This document shows positions 7,989 through 16,625 of a DNA stretch of 43,141 nt, in pieces. The notes under the pieces are model-generated. The model made no database searches. It saw nothing but the letters and a program-made list of their open reading frames with translations, and had not been told where the DNA came from. The stretch spans positions 1 through 43,141 of the forward strand of contig CABQAK010000015.1 in assembly GCA_902462065.1 (NCBI GenBank). The letters are read 5' to 3'. Numbering within the stretch: position 1 is the stretch's first letter; the number at the start of each line of letters is the position of its first letter. The stretch is from an uncultured Collinsella sp. (lineage in GTDB: Bacteria > Actinomycetota > Coriobacteriia > Coriobacteriales > Coriobacteriaceae). Position numbers and translations under genes: made by a program.

Positions 7989-9509
7989 GTGAGAGAGGAG
8001 AGCCCCCGACAAGGTATGAGGAGGCCCGACTCGGACCGTGCTTCCTCGCGGCGCAGCACACCGCGTTCCGGTCGCGGCGGGCAGTCGTTTAGCGAACGCT
8101 ATATTGCCGGCGTTCCCGCCCGTATCATGCGCCCCCGTTTGATATTCATGGCCTGCTTGTTTACCTTGGTATGCTTTGGCCTGCTGATGGTGTACTCGGC
8201 GTCTTCGGTCGAGGCGCTGCACGAGAATGGCTCGGCGACGTTTTTTCTGGGTCGACAGGTCGCGTTTGCCGTGGTCGGTGTTCTGGCGCTGATTGCCATC
8301 GTGCGCGTTTTGCCGGACAGCTGGTTTGGGGAGGATGTGCTCAGGATCTTCCTCATCGGCATGATAGGGCTACTGCTTCTGGTGTTCTTGGTGGGCAGCG
8401 GCAGCCGTGGCGCTACGCGCTGGCTCAACATCGCCGGTATTCAGTTCCAGCCTTCCGAGTTTTTAAAGCCATTTGCCATTGCGTATTCGGCCATCATGCT
8501 TGATCGCTTCTTTTCGCCCGGTGGCAACATCAACGAATTCCTTCGCAAGATGGGCATCTACCTGGGCATTTCGCTCTTTCTGATCTTTATCCAGCCCGAT
8601 TTCGGTACTGTCCTGATCATCCTGTTGACCCTCATGTGCATGGCGTTGTTTGCGGGTCTCGACCCCAGATTTATCATCGGCGTGCTAATCTTCGGCATTC
8701 TCGTGATCGTGATTGCGCTTGTTGCAGAGCCGTACCGTATGGTGCGTATTCAGGTTGCCTTGAATCCCTGGGCCGACGAGTATGGTGATGGCTATCAGGC
8801 CACGCTTGCCATCATGGCCTTTGCCTCGGGCGGTCTGTTCGGCCGTGGCATCGGCAACTCAACCATGAAGTACTCGTATCTGCCCGAGGCGCACAACGAC
8901 TACATCCTGGCCATCATTGGCGAGGAAGTCGGTTTTGTCGGAACCGTGCTGTTTTTCTTGGTATTTGCGCTGCTGATCTACTCGGCGTTTCGCATTGCCG
9001 AGCAGGCGACCGATCGTCGGGGCGCGCTCATGGCGTCTGGCTCCGCGGTCATTCTCGCGGTGCAGTTTTTGATTAACGCGCTGGGCATCCTCAACGTGTT
9101 TCCCATGACGGGTAAACCGTTGCCGTTTATTAGCTACGGCGGCTCGTCGATTATCGTGTCGCTCATGCTTGCCGGGTTGATCCTGCGCGTTTCGTACGAG
9201 AGCGCCCGTCGCGATGAGTACGACCGCCGCCGCGAGAGCTTTGCCGTTATGGATGAGAGCACCGCCGGCGTAGCCCATGTGCGCGGTGAACGACCTTCGC
9301 GTAGCGGCTTTACCGTTCTGGATGGTTCTGCATCCGAGCCGGCAGCTCGTCCACGCCCGCGAACGGCTCCGCAAGATCGTCCGCAGCGCCCCAGCCCTCG
9401 CAGCGCGGGCGGCGGATATAATCGAATCGATTTGAACTCGGACCCGTCGGCGCGCTTGCGCACCGACGACCAGGGACCGCGTGTACGAAGGGACTACCAT
9501 GACCGATAA
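7989..9509 (+). CDS. ftsW: Septal peptidoglycan polymerase FtsW (SEDS family)
   Basis: FtsW is the SEDS-family glycosyltransferase that polymerises lipid II at the septum with FtsI. The sequence has about ten membrane segments and the SEDS blocks LLMVYSASS, GATRWLNIAGIQFQPSE, PEAHNDYILAIIGEEVGF and NVFPMTGKPLPFISYGGSS. A charged Arg/Pro/Ser-rich cytoplasmic tail follows from about residue 400. The start is uncertain. GTG 7989 is 6 nt after GGGG at 7979-7982 and is preferred, TTG 7983 abuts that GGGG, and ATG 8016 lacks a good ribosome site. The 3' end overlaps murG by 11 nt, suggesting translational coupling. Confidence 0.95.
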   Translation: MREESPRQGMRRPDSDRASSRRSTPRSGRGGQSFSERYIAGVPARIMRPRLIFMACLFTLVCFGLLMVYSASSVEALHENGSATFFLGRQVAFAVVGVLALIAIVRVLPDSWFGEDVLRIFLIGMIGLLLLVFLVGSGSRGATRWLNIAGIQFQPSEFLKPFAIAYSAIMLDRFFSPGGNINEFLRKMGIYLGISLFLIFIQPDFGTVLIILLTLMCMALFAGLDPRFIIGVLIFGILVIVIALVAEPYRMVRIQVALNPWADEYGDGYQATLAIMAFASGGLFGRGIGNSTMKYSYLPEAHNDYILAIIGEEVGFVGTVLFFLVFALLIYSAFRIAEQATDRRGALMASGSAVILAVQFLINALGILNVFPMTGKPLPFISYGGSSIIVSLMLAGLILRVSYESARRDEYDRRRESFAVMDESTAGVAHVRGERPSRSGFTVLDGSASEPAARPRPRTAPQDRPQRPSPRSAGGGYNRIDLNSDPSARLRTDDQGPRVRRDYHDR

Positions 9510-10614
9510 GATGACCGTTGCTATTGCAGCCGGCGGTACGGCAGGACACATCAACCCCGCGCTCGCCTTGGCCGAAGAACTGCGTGATCGTGGCCACCAC
9601 GTTGTGTTCGTGGGCCAGTCGCGCAAGCTCGAGGGTCGTCTGGTCCCTGAGGCTGGGTTTGATTTTGTGCCCATTACGGTCACGGGCTTCGACCGCTCCC
9701 GTCCTTGGACGGCGCTGACCTCGCTATGGCGTGTCAACAAGGCCAAGCGTGCGCTCGCCAGTCATTTCTCAAAGGTCGGCAAGCCCGATGCCGCCATCGG
9801 TTTTGGTGCCTATGTCGAGGTTCCGCTGCTGGGGTGGTGCAAGGGCGCGGGTGTTCCGTATCTGCTGCATGAGCAGAACTCTGTTCCGGGCCTGGCCAAT
9901 AAGATGATGAACTCCCACGCCGCCCGCGTGTGCATCTCGGTGCCGGCAGCGCGCTCGGTCTTTGAACGCGAAGGTGACCCTGACCACGTGCTCATGACCG
10001 GCAACCCCGTACGTCGCTCGGTGATCGAGGGCGATCGCGCTCGCGGCCGCAAGGCACTTGGCGTTCCCGAGGACGCTACGCTGCTGCTCGTCTTTGGCGG
10101 TTCACTTGGCGCCCAGCACCTCAACGAGCGCGTGGTCTCGCTCAAAAACGAGCTGCTTTCGCGCAAGAACCTCTATGTGTTGCATTCGACGGGTGCCGAC
10201 GGCTTTGAGGAGACCGAGAGCGCTTTGGCGCTGACGCCCGAGGAGGCGAAGCGTTACCGCGTCCAGCCTTACATCGACAACATGGGCGATATGCTGGCTG
10301 CTGCCGATTTGGTGCTCTCGCGTTCGGGCGCATCGAGCGTGGCCGAGATCGCTGCGCTTGCCGTGCCATCGGTGCTCGTGCCGTATCCGCATGCGACGGC
10401 CGACCACCAAACCACCAATGCCCGTTATCTGGTCGACGCCGGGGCTGGCGTGCTCTGCGCCGATGCCGATATCGACGGTTCTGCCTTTGCCGATGAACTG
10501 CTGCACCTGGTCGATGACGCGGCGGCGCGCGACGCCATGCGTCAGGCGGCACGTGGTCTGGCTCAGGATAGGGCCGCCGCTCTTCTGGCGGATGCGGTAG
10601 AGGGTTTGCGTTAG
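9499..10614 (+). CDS. murG: Lipid II synthase MurG (UDP-GlcNAc transferase)
   Basis: MurG transfers GlcNAc from UDP-GlcNAc to lipid I on the cytoplasmic membrane face, forming lipid II. The 371-aa GT28-type protein has the glycine loop AAGGTAGHINP (about residues 10-20), a central GGSLGAQHLN, and the C-terminal nucleotide-sugar block SRSGASSVAEIAALAVPSVLVPYP followed by ATADHQTTNA. ATG 9499 is chosen because GAAGGGA at 9487-9493 lies just upstream. A GTG at 9481 in the same frame would add six residues without a ribosome site. A 97-nt gap separates it from murC. Confidence 0.96.
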   Translation: MTDKMTVAIAAGGTAGHINPALALAEELRDRGHHVVFVGQSRKLEGRLVPEAGFDFVPITVTGFDRSRPWTALTSLWRVNKAKRALASHFSKVGKPDAAIGFGAYVEVPLLGWCKGAGVPYLLHEQNSVPGLANKMMNSHAARVCISVPAARSVFEREGDPDHVLMTGNPVRRSVIEGDRARGRKALGVPEDATLLLVFGGSLGAQHLNERVVSLKNELLSRKNLYVLHSTGADGFEETESALALTPEEAKRYRVQPYIDNMGDMLAAADLVLSRSGASSVAEIAALAVPSVLVPYPHATADHQTTNARYLVDAGAGVLCADADIDGSAFADELLHLVDDAAARDAMRQAARGLAQDRAAALLADAVEGLR

Positions 10615-10662
10615 TTAGACGGGATATCGTCGGTCGCCCTCGCGCTGATGCGGTAGGTGCGG

Positions 10663-10668
10663 TACAGT
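10663..10668 (+). promoter_or_regulatory. Candidate -10 element before murC
   Basis: TACAGT preceded by GCGG lies 44 nt upstream of the murC ATG in the 97-nt murG-murC gap. No matching -35 is visible. It resembles the other G-rich TAnnnT motifs in this window and could feed an internal transcript for murC-murB-ftsQ. Confidence 0.25.
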
Positions 10669-10711
10669 TAACGGGTTACAGGCAGTGTTTACGCAAGGAG
10701 TACACGAGCAC

Positions 10712-12130
10712 ATGGCTGATTCCCAGACTGCAACCTCCGCGCCCGAGTTTAAGAGCGCCCACTTTATCGGTATCGGCGGCGCCGGCATGAGCGGCATCGC
10801 CCTCGTTCTGCACGAGCGCGGTTATGCCGTTACCGGCTCCGACCTTAAGACGTCACGTTATATCCGCCAGCTTACCCGCGCTGGTGTGAAGGTGCATGTG
10901 GGCCATGAGGCCGCCACGATCGACGAGGTCAAGCCCGACGTGGTTGTTGTCTCCACCGCTATTCCGGAGTCTAACCCTGAACTCGTGCGCGCTCGCGAGC
11001 TTGGTATTCCCGTGTGGCCCCGTGCCAAGATGCTCTCTGCTTTGGGCCACGGCTACACCACCGTCGCTGTTGCCGGCACGCATGGCAAGACCACCACGTC
11101 TTCGATGTGCGCCACCATGCTCGACCGCATGGGTCTGGATCCGAGCTTCCTGATCGGTGGCATCGTCGAGGGCTATGACACGAACGGCAAGAACGGCTCG
11201 GGCGACTACTTTGTCGCCGAGGCCGACGAGTCCGACAGCTCCTTCCTGTTCCTGAACCCCAACGTGGTCATCGTGACCAACGTCGAGGCCGACCACCTCG
11301 ATCACTACTCGGGTATCGAGGAGATCGAGGCGACTTTCGCCAAATTCATGAGCCTGGTGGGCGAGGACGGCACCGTCATCGTCTGCGGTGAGGACCCGCA
11401 TCTGGTCGAGCTCGCCAAGTCGACGGGCCGTCACGTGCTTTCCTACGGCTTTGCCGAGAGCAACGACATCGTCTGCATGCACCCGGATGTCAAGGGCATC
11501 CAGAGCGACTTTATCGTTCGCTTTGAGGACGGCACTGAGCATGCTGTGGAGATCAAGAGCAATCCCGGTCGCCACAACATGCTCAACGCCACGGCGGTGC
11601 TCACCGTCGCCCATGTCCTGGGCCTTGACATCGACGCCGCCGCCAAGGCGCTCTCGAGCTTTGAGGGCGTCCGTCGTCGCTTTACCCACGTGGGCGATAT
11701 CGATGGCATCACCGTGGTCGATGATTACGGCCATCACCCCACCGAGATCAAGGCGACGCTTGCTGCCGCTTCGTCGCTGGGCTACAAGCACGTCGACGTC
11801 GTGTTCCAGCCGCACCGCTATTCGCGCCTGCAGGCCCTGTGCGACGACTTTGCCGATGCATTTGCCAATGCCGATAAACTGCTGCTGATTGATGTGTTCT
11901 CGGCTGGCGAGATGCCCATTCCGGGTGTCACCTCTAAGATGCTCGCCGATACCGTGCGCGCCAAGCATCCTGGCAAGGAGGTCGTGTACTGCTCCAGCCG
12001 TCTTGAGCTCAATCAGGAGCTCGAGCAGATGGTGGGCGAGGGCGACCTGCTGCTCACCATGGGTGCCGGTGACGTTACGACCGTCGGTCCCGAGTTCATT
12101 GAGTATCTGACTGCCAAGAAAGACGCTTAA
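10712..12130 (+). CDS. murC: UDP-N-acetylmuramate--L-alanine ligase MurC
   Basis: MurC attaches L-alanine to UDP-MurNAc, the first amino-acid step of the stem peptide, using ATP. The protein (472 aa from this start) has the UDP-binding loop GIGGAGMSG (from residue 20), the P-loop GTHGKTTTS (122-130), EADESDSSFL, NVEADHLDHY, and the C-terminal DDYGHHPTEIKATL and FQPHRYSRL blocks. ATG 10712 is preferred over GTG 10685 because AAGGAG at 10695-10700 lies between them at the right distance. The gene is followed after 5 nt by murB. Confidence 0.96.
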   Translation: MADSQTATSAPEFKSAHFIGIGGAGMSGIALVLHERGYAVTGSDLKTSRYIRQLTRAGVKVHVGHEAATIDEVKPDVVVVSTAIPESNPELVRARELGIPVWPRAKMLSALGHGYTTVAVAGTHGKTTTSSMCATMLDRMGLDPSFLIGGIVEGYDTNGKNGSGDYFVAEADESDSSFLFLNPNVVIVTNVEADHLDHYSGIEEIEATFAKFMSLVGEDGTVIVCGEDPHLVELAKSTGRHVLSYGFAESNDIVCMHPDVKGIQSDFIVRFEDGTEHAVEIKSNPGRHNMLNATAVLTVAHVLGLDIDAAAKALSSFEGVRRRFTHVGDIDGITVVDDYGHHPTEIKATLAAASSLGYKHVDVVFQPHRYSRLQALCDDFADAFANADKLLLIDVFSAGEMPIPGVTSKMLADTVRAKHPGKEVVYCSSRLELNQELEQMVGEGDLLLTMGAGDVTTVGPEFIEYLTAKKDA

Positions 12131-12135
12131 GTCTA

Positions 12136-13047
12136 ATGGGTCTGTTTAACGCCGTCATGGCGCTCTCGGGCATGATCGACACGGATGTGATTGAGGACGA
12201 GCGCCTTGCGCGTCATACGAGCTATCGTATCGGCGGCAAGGCCGACCTCTTTGTGACGTGCCATAGCTATCATGCCCTCCGCCGCGCCGTGGCGGTGCTC
12301 GATCGCGAGCAGGTGCCGTGGGTCATCATCGGCAAGGGCTCCAATCTGCTGGTTGCCGATGGCGGTTATCGCGGCGCTGTCATTTCGCTCGGACGTGAGT
12401 TTCAGCGCACGGTTGTTGCCGATGACGGTTGTACGCTGACGGTCGGTGCGGGCGTGATGTTTGCGCGCCTGGTCAACGATGCCCTGTCGCGTAGCCTCTC
12501 GGGCCTTGAGTTTGCCGTTGGCATCCCTGGTTCGGTCGGCGGTGCGATATCTATGAATGCCGGCACACGGACCGAGTGGATTGGCTCGCTGGTTGAGGAT
12601 GTCGTAACGTTTGACCCGGCATCCGGTATCAAGCATTATGCGGGGTCCGAGATCACTTGGGGCTACCGCGAATGTAGCCTTCCCCGCAATGAGATCATCC
12701 TCGAGTGCGTGCTCAAGCTTAAACCGGCGCCCAAGGCCGACATTCGCGAGCGCATGGAGCGGTACCTGACGAGGCGCAAGCGTACGCAGCCCATGGGTCG
12801 CGCATCCTGCGGGTCGGTCTTTCGCAATCCGCCCGATGCGAGTGTGGGCAAGCTTATCGAGGATTGTGGATTAAAGGGTTTTTCAATTGGCGGCGCGGAA
12901 GTTTCGCCCGTTCACGCTAATTTTATCGTTAATAACGGAACTGCCTCGGCCGATGACGTTGCCGCGGTTATCAGACATGTGCACGGAAAGGTGAGGGAGG
13001 CGTATGGCATCGAGCTCAGACCGGAAGTTAAATTCCTCGGCTTCTAG
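12136..13047 (+). CDS. murB: UDP-N-acetylenolpyruvoylglucosamine reductase MurB
   Basis: MurB is an FAD enzyme that reduces UDP-GlcNAc-enolpyruvate with NADPH to UDP-MurNAc. The 303-aa sequence has the FAD-binding domain (TSYRIGGKADLF, GKGSNLLVADGGYRG, VGAGVMFARL), the GLEFAVGIPGSVGGAISMNAG block, and the catalytic-serine motif ASCGSVFRNP (Ser227). The C-terminal KLIEDCGLKG, HANFIVN and VREAYGIELRPEVKFLG segments are also typical. Its last 44 nt overlap the start of ftsQ in another frame, pointing to coupled translation. Confidence 0.96.
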   Translation: MGLFNAVMALSGMIDTDVIEDERLARHTSYRIGGKADLFVTCHSYHALRRAVAVLDREQVPWVIIGKGSNLLVADGGYRGAVISLGREFQRTVVADDGCTLTVGAGVMFARLVNDALSRSLSGLEFAVGIPGSVGGAISMNAGTRTEWIGSLVEDVVTFDPASGIKHYAGSEITWGYRECSLPRNEIILECVLKLKPAPKADIRERMERYLTRRKRTQPMGRASCGSVFRNPPDASVGKLIEDCGLKGFSIGGAEVSPVHANFIVNNGTASADDVAAVIRHVHGKVREAYGIELRPEVKFLGF

Positions 13048-14260
13048 AGCATCGAAACCCACCTTCCGCCGCGCCGGAGGGCGTTCCGGCGCGCCTGCCA
13101 AACCTCAACGCAATACCGTCGCGCATTCTAAGTCTGTCGGGCATGCTCGACAGACCAGTCGTCCGGTCGTCGGCTCGCAGCTCGGTAATCGTCCGGCCGC
13201 AAAAAAGTCCTCGCGTCCCTCGGTGACGTCAAAGCCTGTTATGGGCGCCAAACCTGCCCGTCCCATGGCAACTCCTAAGCCCTCGACGGGAACTAAAGCG
13301 CCGCGTCCAGGTCGCACGCTGGGCGCATCGAAACCGCGCTCGCTGACATCGGTCCCGGTTACCGTCAAGAAGCCTTCGGGTAAAAAAAGCGTCAACCCGT
13401 TGTCTTCACTTGGGGCGATGGTAAATAAAACATCAGACGCCGCTTCTGTCGTTACAGGCAAAGGCAAAATCGTGGGCGGCGTTCTGGCCGTCTTGGCCGT
13501 GCTCGTCGTCGTTGCCATCGTGGTGATTAACTCTGGATTGTTTACCGCCACTGATATTCAGATTCAAGGCAGCGAGCATGTGACGAAGCACGATGCTATC
13601 CAGCTGATCGATTTGCCCGAGGGAACGTCGCTTTTTAACGTCGATCCCGACCAGATTACCGAGGATCTCAAGCAGAACCCGTGGGTCTCGGGCGTGGATG
13701 TCCAGCGTCAGTTCCCGCATACGCTCATCATTACGCCTATGGAGCGCAAGGTCATCGCAATTGCCTATATCAGCTCCGATGACCTTGCCTGGGCCATCGG
13801 GGATGATGACACCTGGATCGCCCCACTGTCGACGTCGGTCGAAGTGGACGACCAGGGCAACGTCATCACGACAGGGCAGGGCTCAAATACCTTGACCGGA
13901 ATCGATGCCGCGCTGGCGCTCGCTAAGCATTATGGCGCGGTGCTGTTGACTGATGTCTCGGCGGATGTCGCTCCGGTTTCCGGCCAGGCGGTGAACTCCA
14001 AAGCCGTTAAGGCCGGCCTGGATTATGTGCGTGGTTTTTCGAGCGAGTTCTTGGGACAAGTCAAGGATATTTCCACGCCTTCGGTCGAAGCCATCTCGGC
14101 AAACCTCAATAACGGCATTGAGGTGTCGCTGGGCGATTCGAACGATATCGCCAAGAAAGAACGCGTAGTCACCAAGTTGCTTTCGCAGGTAGAGGGCGTA
14201 ACGTATATCAATGTGCGCTCTCCGGGCAACTACACATTTAGGAATGCTCCGACCTCGTAG
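13004..14260 (+). CDS. ftsQ: Cell division protein FtsQ (POTRA domain)
   Basis: FtsQ scaffolds the divisome together with FtsL and DivIC. The 418-aa product has an unusually long cytoplasmic N-terminus (about 155 residues, rich in Lys, Arg, Pro and Ser, with repeated K-P motifs), one membrane segment (about 156-178) and then a POTRA domain (FTATDIQIQGSEHVTKHDAIQL ... NPWVSGVDVQRQFPHTLIITPMERK), followed by the FtsQ/DivIB-type C-terminal region. ATG 13004 lies inside the end of murB and follows GGGAGG. The basic tail may contact DNA or other division proteins, but this is inference. Confidence 0.92.
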   Translation: MASSSDRKLNSSASRASKPTFRRAGGRSGAPAKPQRNTVAHSKSVGHARQTSRPVVGSQLGNRPAAKKSSRPSVTSKPVMGAKPARPMATPKPSTGTKAPRPGRTLGASKPRSLTSVPVTVKKPSGKKSVNPLSSLGAMVNKTSDAASVVTGKGKIVGGVLAVLAVLVVVAIVVINSGLFTATDIQIQGSEHVTKHDAIQLIDLPEGTSLFNVDPDQITEDLKQNPWVSGVDVQRQFPHTLIITPMERKVIAIAYISSDDLAWAIGDDDTWIAPLSTSVEVDDQGNVITTGQGSNTLTGIDAALALAKHYGAVLLTDVSADVAPVSGQAVNSKAVKAGLDYVRGFSSEFLGQVKDISTPSVEAISANLNNGIEVSLGDSNDIAKKERVVTKLLSQVEGVTYINVRSPGNYTFRNAPTS

Positions 14261-14333
14261 CGCTGGTTGTTACTTTGTTGAGGGGCCATACCACGCCGTT
14301 TATCTGGTTTGTTTGGTTTTCACGGTCAATTAT

Positions 14334-14366
14334 TTGACTGATACGTTCATAATGTGCAAACATAAT
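14334..14366 (+). promoter_or_regulatory. Candidate promoter region before ftsZ
   Basis: The ftsQ-ftsZ gap is AT-rich compared with the neighbouring genes. It contains TTGACT (14334-14339) and two CATAAT boxes (14348-14353 and 14361-14366). The best pair has a 21-bp spacer, which is too long, so the exact promoter is unclear. A small palindrome (AACCT-GA-AGGTT, 14392-14403) lies in the expected leader. ftsZ often has its own promoters, which fits the location. Confidence 0.35.
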
Positions 14367-14459
14367 ACGGTTTACCTTTGCATTTACTTTCAACCTGAAG
14401 GTTAATGTGCGCAGGGGTCGACCCATGCTATGGCTATAACCTTTGTTCGGAGGACCGAC

Positions 14460-15614
14460 ATGCACGAGACAGAGATCAACAACTACCTTGCCGTCATTAA
14501 GGTGGTCGGCGTCGGCGGCGGCGGTACCAACGCGGTCAATCGAATGATCGAAGAGGGCATCCGCGGCGTCGAGTTTGTTGCCATCAACACCGATGCTCAG
14601 GCACTCGCGATCTCTGATGCCGATATCAAGGTGCACATCGGCACCGACCTTACCCGCGGCCTGGGCGCCGGCGCCAACCCCGAGGTTGGCCGCAAGGCTG
14701 CCGATGAGTCCCGCGACGACATTGCCGAGGCGCTTGCTGGTGCCGACATGGTGTTCATCACCTGCGGCGAGGGCGGTGGCACCGGTACCGGCGCTGCTCC
14801 CATCGTTGCCGATATCGCGATGAACGAGGTCGGTGCACTGACCGTCGCCGTCGTGACCAAGCCCTTCACCTTCGAGGGCCGCAAGCGCAAGAAGAGCGCC
14901 GAGGAGGGCATTAAGACCCTCTCCGATTGCGTCGACACCATGATTGTCATCCCTAACGATAAGCTGCTCGACATCGCCGAGAAGAAGACCACCATGCTCG
15001 AGGCCTTCGCGATTGCCGATGGCGTCCTTTCCCAGGGCACCCAGGGCATCACCGACCTCATCACCGTCCCCGGTATCATCAACCTGGACTTCGCCGATGT
15101 TAAGACCATCATGAAGCAGGCCGGTACCGCCATGATGGGTATCGGTACCTCTTCTGGGGATACCCGTGCCGTCGACGCAGCCCAGCAGGCCATCTCCAGC
15201 CCGCTGCTCGAGAGCTCCATCGATGGTGCCACACGCGTGCTGCTCTCCATCGCCGGTTCCAAGGACCTGGGCATCCAGGAGATCAGCGACGCCGCCGACG
15301 TTGTCGCCAACGCCGTCGACCCCGAGGCCAACATCATCTTCGGTACCGTTGTCGACGAGTCCCTGGGCGATCAGGTGCGTATCACCGTCATCGCTACGGG
15401 CTTCTCCGACTCCAACGTCAACCGTCAGGACGAGCTCTTTGCCGCTCAGCAGTCTCAGAGCAAGGCCGCTGCCTCCGCTGAGCCGCAGCGCACCGCTCCG
15501 GCCACCAGCCCGGCTCAGGCCGCTCCGACCCGCAACGTCGGTGGCACCGAGCTTCCTAACTTCGGCAACGATCAGTTCGAGCTTCCCGACTTCCTGAAGC
15601 GCGGCAGCTTCTAA
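14460..15614 (+). CDS. ftsZ: Cell division GTPase FtsZ
   Basis: FtsZ is the tubulin homologue that polymerises with GTP into the Z-ring. The 384-aa protein has IKVVGVGGGGTNAVNRM, the tubulin signature GGGTGTGAAPI (from residue 105), the T7-loop region with NLDFADVKTIM, and a Pro/Ala-rich linker. It ends in a conserved tail peptide (FELPDFLKRGSF) that binds membrane anchors. ATG 14460 has GGAGGA at 14449-14454. An earlier ATG at 14430 has no ribosome site. No ftsA lies beside it, so SepF, encoded downstream here, is the likely membrane tether. Confidence 0.98.
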   Translation: MHETEINNYLAVIKVVGVGGGGTNAVNRMIEEGIRGVEFVAINTDAQALAISDADIKVHIGTDLTRGLGAGANPEVGRKAADESRDDIAEALAGADMVFITCGEGGGTGTGAAPIVADIAMNEVGALTVAVVTKPFTFEGRKRKKSAEEGIKTLSDCVDTMIVIPNDKLLDIAEKKTTMLEAFAIADGVLSQGTQGITDLITVPGIINLDFADVKTIMKQAGTAMMGIGTSSGDTRAVDAAQQAISSPLLESSIDGATRVLLSIAGSKDLGIQEISDAADVVANAVDPEANIIFGTVVDESLGDQVRITVIATGFSDSNVNRQDELFAAQQSQSKAAASAEPQRTAPATSPAQAAPTRNVGGTELPNFGNDQFELPDFLKRGSF

Positions 15615-15640
15615 GTCGTTCTTTGCATTGTTGTGCACAG

Positions 15641-15673
15641 GGGCGTGTCCGTATGGACGCGCCCTTTTTATTT
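15641..15673 (+). terminator. Rho-independent terminator after ftsZ
   Basis: A 10-bp stem (GGGCGTGTCC / GGACGCGCCC, one G-U pair) with a GTAT loop is followed by TTTTTATTT. It ends the dcw transcript 27 nt after the ftsZ stop. Confidence 0.9.
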
Positions 15674-15702
15674 CGACTTTGTAAACTAGAACCTCCAATC
15701 TC

Positions 15703-15745
15703 TTTACGTTCCCTTTACGATTGCCTTCAGCGTAGCAGGTATCCT
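15703..15745 (+). promoter_or_regulatory. Candidate PHO box and -10 before the pgeF-pst operon
   Basis: Three units start exactly 11 bp apart: TTTACG (15703), TTTACG (15714) and CTTCAG (15725). TATCCT at 15740-15745 lies 9 bp after the third unit and would serve as the -10. PhoB/PhoP-family regulators bind tandem direct repeats with 11-bp spacing that replace the -35. That pst genes follow supports the reading. There is no good -35. Confidence 0.5.
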
Positions 15746-15824
15746 TTTAGAGAAGTATGACAGCCGTATAAACGCTGGCTGTAGCGGCGATGCCGCGGTA
15801 CTTGTGTTATTAGGAGGCTTTAGT

Positions 15825-16625
15825 ATGGCAGCACGTGCGGACAAAGTTTCGCGTGTCGACCATGATGGAGTTACGTTGGTGGAGGGCGCGACATCCGATG
15901 TTCGCTTTGCCTTCACCGAGCGCGCCGGTGGTGTTTCCGAAGATGCGTACTCCTCACTCAACTTGGGCTCGCATGTTGGCGATGATCCCTTTGCTGTTCA
16001 AGAAAATCGTCGTCGCGCGCTCGAGGCTATGGGTGCCGTCGAGTGCGAGCACAACCTGCTCGTTCCCAATCAGGTCCATGGTGACCATATCGTTGCGGTG
16101 ACCTCGAACGGCGCCGATGACCTTGAGGACGTCCGCGAGCAGATTGCCGAGGGCTGCGATGCCATCGTCTGTACGGCGCATAACGTACCCGTGCTGCTCT
16201 GCTTTGCCGACTGCGTTCCCGTGGTGCTGGTGGCCCCTGGCGGATTTGCCGTGGTGCACTCCGGTTGGAAGGGCACGATTGCACGCATTTCCGCCAAGGC
16301 GTGCCAGGCGCTTTGCGATGCTGCCGGTTGCGATGCGAGCGGCGTTTCCGCCTATATCGGCCCCCATATCTTGGGTGACGAATATGAGGTATCCCAGGAA
16401 CTCATGGATCGCTTTGCCGCCGAGTTCTCTTGCATCGATGCGAGTACCTCTCGCATGCTCGATCTTTCCGCTGCCATTCGCGAGGCGCTGGTAGATGTCG
16501 GTGTCGACGCGGATAATATCGTGGATACCCAGCTTTCGACCGTGCGTCAGAACGACCGCTTTTATTCCTACCGTAACGAGGGCGGCACCTGTGGGCGCCA
16601 TGCTGCGATCGGCGTGATGCTATGA
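15825..16625 (+). CDS. pgeF: Peptidoglycan editing factor PgeF (YfiH/YlmD, multicopper-oxidase-like)
   Basis: This family of DUF152 proteins has been linked to removal of misplaced residues from peptidoglycan precursors, and members also act on purine nucleosides with a metal in an HCH site. The 266-aa product shows the site residues in NQVHG (His85), FADCVPV (Cys130) and VVHSGWKG (His145). YIGPHILGDEYEV and the NDRFYSYRNEGGTCGR C-terminal block are also present. ATG 15825 follows AGGAGG at 15812-15817. Its stop overlaps the pstS start (ATGA), so it is the first gene of the phosphate operon, although its usual partners are division genes such as the preceding ftsZ. Confidence 0.92.
   Translation: MAARADKVSRVDHDGVTLVEGATSDVRFAFTERAGGVSEDAYSSLNLGSHVGDDPFAVQENRRRALEAMGAVECEHNLLVPNQVHGDHIVAVTSNGADDLEDVREQIAEGCDAIVCTAHNVPVLLCFADCVPVVLVAPGGFAVVHSGWKGTIARISAKACQALCDAAGCDASGVSAYIGPHILGDEYEVSQELMDRFAAEFSCIDASTSRMLDLSAAIREALVDVGVDADNIVDTQLSTVRQNDRFYSYRNEGGTCGRHAAIGVML

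Noticed and set aside
14430..14459. Earlier ATG start for ftsZ
   Set aside because: It has no ribosome site, the ten extra residues are not typical, and ATG 14460 has GGAGGA at the right distance.
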